NCBI GenBank assembly: GCA_964459165.1
Contig: CAYWKM010000034.1
Location: 1-18,937 of the forward strand
Reading direction: 5' to 3'
Length of the DNA: 18,937 bases
DNA from: RGIG4074 sp964459165
GTDB lineage: Bacteria > Bacillota > Clostridia > Christensenellales > Borkfalkiaceae
In this document: one piece after another, positions 7,172 through 13,634 of the stretch
Position numbering within the stretch: the first letter of the stretch is position 1
Layout: every line of letters starts with the position of its first letter
Made by a program: the position numbers and the translations under genes
Notes under the pieces: generated by a model
What the model saw: the letters and a program-made list of their open reading frames with translations, nothing else
Databases searched by the model: none
Told to the model about the DNA's origin: nothing

Positions 7172-7682
7172 TACAATATATAATAAAGCTCCGCGAACGC
7201 TCTTTGCCGCGCGGAACGATTGGGAAGATAACGCAAAGGCGCGCTATGCCTCAACCGAGCCGCAGCGCGCCTTTCTCTTGATTCCGTTTCTTTTTTTCGT
7301 CGTATACGGAGCGCTTCCGATCGCGTTCCGAAGCCGCAACTTTTATAAGACGCAGAGATCGCCGTCTCATTTTCTCGGGGAAATTCGCGCCGATTCTCTC
7401 TCGATGAAGGGCGCAGCCGCGGCGCGGCTTCCCGCTCGTCTCCTCCGTTTTACCGCTTTCCCGCCGTCGATCGCGCCCATTCCTCCGTCGATCGGAAGCC
7501 GTTCGCCTGTCGCGGATTTTTCAATTCCCGCAAAGGAAATCGACCCGCAGAAAACTCCGTTCCGCCTCGCGGCAGGGAGGAAAAACCGACGGGCTTTTGC
7601 GGCAGATCTTTATCGCTTTCCCTACGGTTTTCCCGTTTTTTTCCGCCCGTTTTATGAAAAGGAACGATTTCCGCGCCCGCGC
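7172..7682. other. Gene-free stretch with one orphan hairpin
   Basis: About 510 bases between the serpin stop and the nitroreductase promoter. Long open frames occur on both strands, but their translations are arginine-rich with no family resemblance, so I see no gene. The only clear structure is an 11-base-pair inverted repeat, AAAGGCGCGCT (7235-7245) and AGCGCGCCTTT (7264-7274), symmetrical enough to work on either strand. It is not next to any gene end. Confidence 0.6.
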
Positions 7683-7697
7683 TTACCCAAGCGCGGG
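7676..7697 (-). terminator. Hairpin overlapping the serpin stop codon
   Basis: CCCGCGCTT and AAGCGCGGG (7676-7684 and 7689-7697) form a perfect 9-base-pair stem with a four-base loop. The serpin stop TAA (7685-7683) is inside it. The downstream minus-strand sequence CGTTCCTTTTCATAAA (7666-7651) resembles the tail behind two other hairpins in the window. Confidence 0.5.
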
Positions 7698-9179
7698 ATT
7701 GTTTACGTTGCCGATATAGACGGGCAGGTCGTCGGCGTCGTAGACGACGTAGATAAACGGACAATTCAGTCGGATTTCTATCGTATCGATTTCGATGGGA
7801 CCCTCCGCTTCCGCATTCGCAGCCGATACCGTTACCGATTTGATCGTCGTGCCCGTCTCCGTGAAGGAAACCTTGTTCTTCTGCTTGACGAACGCGAGCG
7901 ACACGCAATCTTCCTGATCGGTAAAGGCGTAGTTAAAACAGGGGGAATCGAAGGCGAACAGATAGGAAAGTCCCATTTCCTTCAATACGGGCGAGAAGTC
8001 TACAAAGCTCTCGCTTTCAAAGACGGGGACGCTCAGATCGACGAGGGGATATTCAAGCTCCCCGTCCGTCGCGCGAATGGGCGTTCCCTCTTCGTCCGAC
8101 AGAATATCCTTTCCTTCCGTCAAGGTAAAGATATCCTCTTTTACGCCGTCCTTCGGCACGAGGTATTTGACCTTCGCCCCGTTCGCGTAATCGTCGTAGC
8201 AGGCGACGTAATCGCCGAAATCGTAACAGTCTCCCATATAGGAATGGTTCATATACTTCGTTTCGACTTCTCCGGACGAAGCATAGAAAACGCCCTGATA
8301 AGAATTCTGCTCGTTGAACGCCGACAGCCACCGATTATTGAAATACAGCGTGGTGAACAAATAGAACATGGAATATTCGTCGATCTCGAGATCCTCCTCG
8401 GAAAGAAAATTCTCTTCTCCCATCCTCTGGTCGACCCAGTCGAGCATCTTCGACAAATCGGAGCTGTTTAAAAAGTCGAGACGGTACGCTTCCGTATAAT
8501 AATCGGCGAGCTCGCCGACGAAATCGGGATTCGCTTGATATCGATTCGTTAAAAACAAACCGAAATACATCTGCATCGTGCCTAAATCGTTGGAATAATA
8601 ATCGTTTTGATACGAGTTGATAAAATCTTGTTTCCGACTCTCCCGATCCCCGCCGAGAAGGCCGTCGAGCGCGGCGAGCGTTTCCTCGTCGTCGGAAGAA
8701 AGCGACAGGAGACAGAGGTTATCGTAGAGCCCCAACGGCGAAAAAGAAAAGTTGTTCCCCGCGAGGTCGTCCATCGTCGTTGCCGCCGAATAGATCGCGC
8801 CCGCAAAAGAGGAAACCGACCGCTTGTACTCCTCGCTCACGGGCAGGCGTTTATTCGCGTCCGTCGAGGGATACTCCACCTCGTTCAGCCGACTGAACGA
8901 GGCGGACTGCATGAGGGAAAGCGTCTTTACGTCGTAATTCCGCTTGGTTACCTGAAAACGGCTCTCCGTCGAAATATTTTTGATAAGGACCGCCGCGACG
9001 GGCAAGATCACCGCCGTCGCCGCGACGGCGCCGGCGGCGACGAAGGCGATCGTCCTCATCGCTTTTTTCTTTCGGTTTTTTTTCCGCGCCTCACTTCGAG
9101 GGAGCGCGGAAACGTCGAAAGAGAGTTCCGCCCCCGTCTCCCTCTCCAAATCCCTCTTTATTTGTTTCTTATAATTCAT
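7683..9179 (-). CDS. Membrane-anchored serpin, putative anti-sigma factor
   Basis: A 498-residue serpin-fold protein (MEROPS I4) with an N-terminal addition. Residues 1-41 are charged and end in KKNRKKK; a helix at about 42-66 crosses the membrane, placing the serpin domain (about 115-498) outside. Serpin landmarks are NFSFSPLGLYDNL (143-155), LYFNNRWLSAFNE (278-290), VKQKNKVSFTETGTT (431-445, the pre-loop strand and hinge) and PFIYVVYD...YIGNVNNP (474-495). The reactive loop lies at about 441-462; its hinge lacks the usual run of alanines, so protease inhibition is uncertain. The gene overlaps the ECF sigma gene by four bases (ATGA), the usual arrangement for a sigma factor and its anti-sigma factor. 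Short basic tail plus helix plus outer domain is typical of Firmicutes anti-sigma proteins. The anti-sigma role is inference; an anchored protease inhibitor is the alternative. Confidence 0.85.
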   Translation of the reverse strand: MNYKKQIKRDLERETGAELSFDVSALPRSEARKKNRKKKAMRTIAFVAAGAVAATAVILPVAAVLIKNISTESRFQVTKRNYDVKTLSLMQSASFSRLNEVEYPSTDANKRLPVSEEYKRSVSSFAGAIYSAATTMDDLAGNNFSFSPLGLYDNLCLLSLSSDDEETLAALDGLLGGDRESRKQDFINSYQNDYYSNDLGTMQMYFGLFLTNRYQANPDFVGELADYYTEAYRLDFLNSSDLSKMLDWVDQRMGEENFLSEEDLEIDEYSMFYLFTTLYFNNRWLSAFNEQNSYQGVFYASSGEVETKYMNHSYMGDCYDFGDYVACYDDYANGAKVKYLVPKDGVKEDIFTLTEGKDILSDEEGTPIRATDGELEYPLVDLSVPVFESESFVDFSPVLKEMGLSYLFAFDSPCFNYAFTDQEDCVSLAFVKQKNKVSFTETGTTIKSVTVSAANAEAEGPIEIDTIEIRLNCPFIYVVYDADDLPVYIGNVNNPALG

Positions 9180-9715
9180 AGTTCGTTTTCTCCTTTATAA
9201 TGTCTTTTTATCTTGTCGAGCGTTCGCTTATATTTAGAGGACACGGCGTCCACGCCGACCTTTTTCTCGACGGCGATCTCGCGGAATTTAAAGCCGTACA
9301 GAAGATGAAGGACGACGAGTTCGATCTCCTCTTCCGACAGAAAGGAACGGAATTTTTCGACGTAGTCGGCAAATTCGTCCTTCCCGTCCTCCCCTTTCTC
9401 CCTCCTCTCCTCTAAAAAATCGGAGCGGGCGGACAAGCTCTCCTTCTTCAAGGCGTTGAGCGATAAATTCTTTGCCGTAACGACGAGATAATATTTGATA
9501 TTCCTTTCGCTTTCGATATGATCTCTGTTCTCAAAGAATCTGAAGAAGCTCTCGTTCGTCACCTCGCACGCAATTTCGCGGCGACGGACGATTTTTAAAG
9601 AAATATAATACACGAGATAGGAATACTCGCGATAAATTTCCTCAAACGCCCGCTCCGACTTTTCGCGCGAAGGCGATTTCAGATTATTCAGCGTTTTCGC
9701 TTTGATTTTTCCCAT
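9176..9715 (-). CDS. ECF-type RNA polymerase sigma factor
   Basis: A 179-residue group IV sigma factor with only regions 2 and 4. Region 2 spans about 21-92 (AFEEIYREYSYLVYYISLKI, then VTNESFFRFFENRD). After a charged linker, region 4 spans about 124-174 with the helix-turn-helix FREIAVEKKVGVDAVSSKY. It would recruit RNA polymerase to its own promoter class when released by its regulator. The serpin gene begins in its stop codon (ATGA). The ATG at 9715 has GAGG six bases upstream. A sigma-W-like motif directly ahead suggests autoregulation. The region 2 DNA-contact residues and the regulon cannot be assigned by eye. Confidence 0.92.
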   Translation of the reverse strand: MGKIKAKTLNNLKSPSREKSERAFEEIYREYSYLVYYISLKIVRRREIACEVTNESFFRFFENRDHIESERNIKYYLVVTAKNLSLNALKKESLSARSDFLEERREKGEDGKDEFADYVEKFRSFLSEEEIELVVLHLLYGFKFREIAVEKKVGVDAVSSKYKRTLDKIKRHYKGENEL

Positions 9716-9734
9716 TGAGGACCTCTTAATAACG

Positions 9735-9760
9735 TACGTTTGTCAAATAATACCGTTTCC
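9735..9760 (-). promoter_or_regulatory. ECF-type (sigma-W-like) promoter
   Basis: On the minus strand GGAAAC (9760-9755), exactly 16 bases, then CGTA (9738-9735). The Bacillus sigma-W consensus is TGAAAC, 16 bases, CGTA, so only the first base differs. The expected start point is about a dozen bases before the sigma gene. This placement fits an autoregulated ECF operon. Confidence 0.55.
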
Positions 9761-9804
9761 GCTTCCCTTTTCGTCGGTTTTTTTTGAAAAATTTCCCCTT
9801 CTCG

Positions 9805-9865
9805 AAAAAATTCCTCCGTCGGAGAAAGCGCCGCCGCATTCCTTCTTACGAAGCGAATGCGGCGG
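9805..9865 (-). terminator. Tandem terminator hairpins after mreB-like gene
   Basis: Five bases past the stop at 9870, an 11-base-pair stem (9831-9841 with 9855-9865) is extended by CTTC/GAAG around TTAC. A second small hairpin, CTCC/GGAG at 9814-9824, is followed on the minus strand by GAATTTTTT. Together they separate the maf-mreB unit from the ECF operon. Confidence 0.7.
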
Positions 9866-9869
9866 AATT

Positions 9870-10868
9870 TCAATATCTTATTTTTACCTTCTTTAACAGC
9901 TCGGAATCCTCGACGATCTTCCCCGCTCCGAGTACGACGGCGAAGGGAGATTCCTCCGAAAGGTGCGTTTCCATCGAAAGACGGGAGGATATCTCCTCCC
10001 TCAATCCGGGAAGAACGCTCACGCCGCCCGACAGAAAAATTCCGTTTCGGTTCACGGTCGAGCAGACCTCTGCGGGAATCTTTTCAAGGAGCATGTCGAC
10101 GTATTTCAAGATCTTATCGACCACGGATCGAATGGGCGACAGAATATCGGGAGAAAACACGTTGAGCGCGGCGGAATTGCGGTAATCCGTCCGCTTGCCC
10201 CTGACGACCATGCTTTTCCCGTCCCCCTCGACGAGGCTGCCGACGCTGTTTTTCAGCTCCTCCCTCGTGACGGGTCCGATTTCTATGCTTCTCTCCTTTA
10301 AAATATGTCCGGCGATCGCGTCGTCGATATCCTTTCCGCCGATCCCTATGCAGATTCCCGCGAGAATACCGTCGTAGGATACGACGGAGATGTTCGTCGT
10401 GCTTCCGCCGATATCGATATTGACGACGGGAGAGGTATCGCCGATCGGCGCGTTCATTCCCGTCGAGGCAAGGTAAGGAACCTCCGCAAAGGAAATTCTT
10501 CCGAGCCCGCAGCTCTGCGCCACGCGGTAATAGGCGGAGCACTCCTCCGAGCGGATTCCGCAGGGGACGCAGAACAAGGCGTGCGCGTTCGCCGCCTGCG
10601 AGGGCTTGACCTCCGCCTTTTCCAGAAAGTAACGAAGCATGACGACGGCGTACTTCTCGTCTACGATTTCCCCTCTGTCCAAGGGAAAACGAATCGCCGT
10701 ATAATCCGTTCCCTTCCCCAAAAGCTCCTTGGCGGTCCGACCGATCGCTTTGATCTTTCCCGTCTCGATGTTGACGGCCACGCAGGAGGGCTCGGCGAGC
10801 ACGATCCCGTTTCCGATGCGATAGATTTTTGTTACGCTGTCTCCTAAGTCGATTGCAAGTTTTATCAT
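9870..10868 (-). CDS. mreB: Divergent MreB/Mbl-family actin homologue
   Basis: A 332-residue protein of MreB length with actin-fold signatures: phosphate-1 loop IDLGDSVTKIY (6-16), followed by GIVLAEPSCVAV; phosphate-2 loop NIDIGGSTTNISVVS (150-164); and adenosine motif GIFLSGGVSVLPGL (276-289). MreB forms membrane filaments that organise wall synthesis. Divergent points: MreB's DLGTANT is DLGDSVT, and the EEP segment containing the catalytic Glu reads EVP (129-131). It overlaps maf by four bases, echoing the maf-radC-mreBCD cluster, but radC, mreC and mreD are absent here. There is no close ribosome binding site, only AAGGA about 12 bases back, so translation is probably coupled to maf. It could be a specialised paralogue rather than the main MreB. 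Confidence 0.8.
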   Translation of the reverse strand: MIKLAIDLGDSVTKIYRIGNGIVLAEPSCVAVNIETGKIKAIGRTAKELLGKGTDYTAIRFPLDRGEIVDEKYAVVMLRYFLEKAEVKPSQAANAHALFCVPCGIRSEECSAYYRVAQSCGLGRISFAEVPYLASTGMNAPIGDTSPVVNIDIGGSTTNISVVSYDGILAGICIGIGGKDIDDAIAGHILKERSIEIGPVTREELKNSVGSLVEGDGKSMVVRGKRTDYRNSAALNVFSPDILSPIRSVVDKILKYVDMLLEKIPAEVCSTVNRNGIFLSGGVSVLPGLREEISSRLSMETHLSEESPFAVVLGAGKIVEDSELLKKVKIRY

Positions 10869-11431
10869 AATTTGAACGATTCCTTAAAGAATTCTTCTGT
10901 CATTTCCCTCACGAGCTCTTCGGGAAGCCCCATGATATTCGTGTAGCTGCCCGAATAGCTCTTTACGACGCCGCCGTCCTGAATGCCGTAGCTGCCCGCC
11001 TTATCCATGGGCGAACCGCCTCGGACGTATTCGTCGATAAATTCCTCGGTGAGATCGAAAAAAACGACCTTGCTCTCCGCCGCCCGCACGATCTCCTTCC
11101 GCTTATCCGTCAAACACACGCCCGTGAACACGCTGTGCGTCTTTCCGCTGAGCCTTTTCAGCGTTTCGCGCGCTTCTCTCTCGTCTTTCGGCTTTCCGAG
11201 CGTTTCCCCTTCGTAATAAACGATCGTATCCGATCCGAGAACGACGCATTCCGGATTTCTGCTCAACACGTCTTTTGCTTTTTTTCTCGCGAGAAGCTTA
11301 ACGATTTCGTCCGGAGGAAGGGAAAAATCCGCCTTCTCGTCCGCGAGGGAGGGAATCGTCTCGAACTCGGGGATAATTCCCTTTAAAATCTGTCTTCTGC
11401 GGGGCGACGCGCTCGCCAAGATGAACCTCAT
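10865..11431 (-). CDS. maf: Maf family nucleotide pyrophosphatase
   Basis: A 188-residue Maf/YhdE-type nucleoside triphosphate pyrophosphatase, a house-cleaning enzyme that hydrolyses noncanonical or excess NTPs to NMP and pyrophosphate in the cytoplasm. It starts with the signature MRFILASASPRRRQIL, has VVLGSDTIV and LGKPKDEREARETLKRLSGKTHSVFTG motifs (quoted in parts), and ends in the GSYGIQDGG...SYTNIMGLP block. The ATG at 11431 is chosen because the family begins there; a strong GGAGGAGG lies 12 bases upstream, farther than usual. An in-frame ATG at 11461 would place that site inside the gene and is less likely. The last codons overlap the mreB-like gene. Confidence 0.95.
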   Translation of the reverse strand: MRFILASASPRRRQILKGIIPEFETIPSLADEKADFSLPPDEIVKLLARKKAKDVLSRNPECVVLGSDTIVYYEGETLGKPKDEREARETLKRLSGKTHSVFTGVCLTDKRKEIVRAAESKVVFFDLTEEFIDEYVRGGSPMDKAGSYGIQDGGVVKSYSGSYTNIMGLPEELVREMTEEFFKESFKL

Positions 11432-11481
11432 AGCAATCTCATTCCTCCTCCCTGCGGCCACGCGCGGAAACGCTTCTTTTC

Positions 11482-11523
11482 TTTATGAAAGAACGCCGCT
11501 GCACAGACGTAGAGCGGCGTTCT
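11482..11523 (-). terminator. Terminator of the ppx gene
   Basis: AGAACGCCGCT (11490-11500) and AGCGGCGTTCT (11513-11523) form a perfect 11-base-pair stem with a 12-base loop. On the minus strand it ends in GTTCTTTCATAAA, the same 14-base tail as at 6549-6562. It lies about 90 bases after the ppx stop; maf begins 50 bases further on without an obvious promoter, so readthrough may supply maf-mreB. Confidence 0.6.
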
Positions 11524-11615
11524 CCGTTTCGATGAGACGACCCGCCTTTTTTCGGGCGAAAGCCGACTCGGCGGATACGGGAGGCTCTTTTTCCTTCCCT
11601 TCTCCGGCTGTCGGA

Positions 11616-13130
11616 TTATAATATTTCAAGATTTTTCTTGAACGATTTTTTAAATTCGGCGGAAGCGTTCATCGCGTCTCTGATTTCAAGCGTAGCGTCG
11701 CCGGAGACCTCCGTCTTCATGATGACGGAATCGCCGAGCACGTCGCAGGTAAGCCCCGTCACTACGCCCGCCATGCTCCTGTCCAAGCTTTCGGCGATCC
11801 TTAAAAGCACGCCGAGCTTTTTCACCGCCTCGAAATCCTCCTCTACCACGATGCTTTTATATTTTGCCCATTCGTTTAAATCGACGTCTTCCTTCTTATG
11901 GCAGGAGGCGACAAACGCGGCGACGACGATTTCTCTGTGCGAAGCGCCGTAAATGCCCGAATTGAGTATCATATACCGGCTGTGCTTCGGATGCCCGTAA
12001 TACTTGATCCTCATGCCGCAATCGTGCAGGCTCGCGGCGATTTTAAGAATTTTCAGATACTGACGGGAAAATTTATGGAGCACTCTCAGCTGCTTAAAGA
12101 GCTGAATGCTCAAATTTACCACGTGCTGCACGTGCTCCTGATCGCAGTCGTAATATTTGACGAGCGTTTCAAGGCTGTAGTTCATGACGTCGGAAATGGG
12201 TCTTTCCAGCGTCTGAGGAACCGCCTGAGAGAACATGATCCCCTCCCGAAGCCCCGAACCGCTGACGGTAAAGCTTTCCGCTCCGATGAAGGAAGTGAAC
12301 GATTTGACGATCGCCATAGCCGCGGGCATAATGTCCGCGCGCGCAGGCGAAAGCCCTTTGATTCTCTTCCTCTTATCCACGTCGAGAACCTTGACGATAT
12401 TATAGATATTTTCGAAATCCTCGATGGCAAAGTTATAGTTATGCACCGTATCGAGCGGGTATTTTTTTACCATTTTATTGATTTTATAGAGGTTTCTGAA
12501 CGAACCGCCCACGCCGATCATCTGAATTTCGGGGTCGAGCTCTTCCAGCCAATCGACGCCCTTTAATTGTTCGGTAAAGAATTCCTCCGCCTTCGCCGTC
12601 TGCTCTTCCGGCTTCAATTCGGGATCGGAAAAAAGATCGGTGAGCGTGACCGCGCCGTAAGGCAGCGTGGCGTAGTTGAGAATCATCCGCCTGTTGTAGC
12701 TGATGATCTTTGTGCTCCCGCCTCCGATTTCGAGAATGATTCCCTTGGGAATATCCATCGTATTGATGACGCCGCGATAGACTAAAGTCGCTTCCTCCTC
12801 TTCGGACAGGACGGAAATCTTCACGCTGCAAATCGCCTGTATTTCATCGAGGAAGGATCGTTGATTTTTCGCTCTTCTGACTGCGGCGGTCGCCACGGCG
12901 ATAATTTTTTCCACGTTCTGCGCGTCGCAGAGACGCTTAAACATCTTAATCGTTTTAATCGTTTCCGCGACTCTTTGAGGCTTTAAAAAGCCGTCTCTGT
13001 CCATATCCTGACCGAGACGAACGCTCTCCTTCAATTCGTCTATCACCATAAAATGCCCGTCCGTAAACAAATTTACGATGACGAGTCTGGCGGAATTGGA
13101 ACCTAAATCAATAATACCTAACTTTCTCAC
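11616..13130 (-). CDS. ppx: Ppx/GppA phosphatase with C-terminal HD domain
   Basis: A protein of about 504 residues of the exopolyphosphatase / pppGpp phosphatase family, acting on inorganic polyphosphate and possibly guanosine pentaphosphate. Numbering from the ATG at 13136: phosphate-binding loop IIDLGSNSARLVI (8-20), catalytic-site glutamates in LSEEEEATLVYRG (110-122), EIGGGSTKI (136-144) and VSGSGLREG (291-299), then an HD-type helical domain (about 315-506) with SLHDCGMRIKYYGH (369-382). The fold is complete and of normal length for the long class. The GTG at 13130 is preferred because GAGG lies seven bases before it, whereas the ATG at 13136 almost touches that site. It stands as a single gene with its own promoters and terminator. 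Confidence 0.92.
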   Translation of the reverse strand: MRKLGIIDLGSNSARLVIVNLFTDGHFMVIDELKESVRLGQDMDRDGFLKPQRVAETIKTIKMFKRLCDAQNVEKIIAVATAAVRRAKNQRSFLDEIQAICSVKISVLSEEEEATLVYRGVINTMDIPKGIILEIGGGSTKIISYNRRMILNYATLPYGAVTLTDLFSDPELKPEEQTAKAEEFFTEQLKGVDWLEELDPEIQMIGVGGSFRNLYKINKMVKKYPLDTVHNYNFAIEDFENIYNIVKVLDVDKRKRIKGLSPARADIMPAAMAIVKSFTSFIGAESFTVSGSGLREGIMFSQAVPQTLERPISDVMNYSLETLVKYYDCDQEHVQHVVNLSIQLFKQLRVLHKFSRQYLKILKIAASLHDCGMRIKYYGHPKHSRYMILNSGIYGASHREIVVAAFVASCHKKEDVDLNEWAKYKSIVVEEDFEAVKKLGVLLRIAESLDRSMAGVVTGLTCDVLGDSVIMKTEVSGDATLEIRDAMNASAEFKKSFKKNLEIL

Positions 13131-13181
13131 GCGCATACCTCTGCAAGGTCTTTTTTTTCGACGTTGCCTCCTTTCCTATTT

Positions 13182-13211
13182 ATAATATTCGGGACGGCAA
13201 AGCTCCTTCAA
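13182..13211 (-). promoter_or_regulatory. Possible proximal promoter of ppx
   Basis: On the minus strand TTGAAG (13211-13206), 18 bases, then TATTAT (13187-13182). Matches are four and five of six. A perfect AAAGGAGG (13174-13167) follows, but no start codon lies at a usable distance from it. Confidence 0.35.
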
Positions 13212-13256
13212 ACAAAATACCCGTATTTTTCTGACTTTAATGATTTGAATAGAATG

Positions 13257-13285
13257 ATTTTAACACACATTTTGCGTTTTGTCTA
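13257..13285 (-). promoter_or_regulatory. Sigma-A promoter of ppx
   Basis: On the minus strand TAGACA (13285-13280), 17 bases, then TAAAAT (13262-13257). Both hexamers match five of six consensus bases. It would give a leader of roughly 115 bases ahead of ppx. Confidence 0.6.
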
Positions 13286-13634
13286 TACCCTTTTTTAAAT
13301 TCTTATATGATTTTTTTTGTTTTCTTTCATTTTTTCCGAAGAAAAAAGCCCTTTTTTGCGCCGTGTTCGTCGAAAAAAACGCCGCATCGCCCGCTTTCCC
13401 CCGTCGTCCGGCTCGAAAGAGCTCGTATCGCCGTTTCCTTCTCGGCGAAGCGAATAAAAAAACGGCTCGCAGGCTTCCTGCGAATGAGGTTCCGAAAAAG
13501 CGAAAGCCCTCGCAGGTCATTCTTAAAAGGATCCTCGCAAAGGGGCGAAGGGAGGGTTCGCCGCCTTCGCAACCGAAAGCGGCGAACCCTCCCGTTCGTC
13601 ATGACAATATTTTTTACAGACGATCGACTCTCTC
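13286..13634. other. Gene-free stretch between ppx and HAD genes
   Basis: About 350 bases upstream of the ppx promoter. Open frames here translate to basic, phenylalanine-rich sequences with no family resemblance, and I see no gene. It holds the strong hairpin at 13550-13593 and a small one, TCGCAGG/CCTGCGA (13467-13483, three-base loop). An AT-rich segment of T and A runs (about 13286-13375) precedes the ppx promoter. Confidence 0.6.
13550..13593 (-). terminator. Long hairpin after the HAD phosphatase gene
   Basis: A perfect 15-base-pair stem (13550-13564 with 13579-13593), extended by TTCG/CGAA around a CAAC loop. It lies 41 bases past the HAD stop on the minus strand. The tail is TTCGCCCCTTTGC, poor in T, so it may serve as an RNA-stabilising 3' end as much as a terminator. 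Confidence 0.5.

Noticed and set aside
7119..8471. A 450-codon open frame on the plus strand opposite the serpin gene and the gap
   Set aside because: The product is Arg/Phe/Ile-rich with no family pattern and runs antisense to the clearly real serpin; long antisense frames are common here because of codon bias.
11432..11461. Longer maf start, or a four-codon leader ORF overlapping maf
   Set aside because: The family begins at MRFILASASPRR, and the tiny frame (ATG AGA TTG CTA TGA) sits almost on top of the ribosome binding site; neither can be supported.
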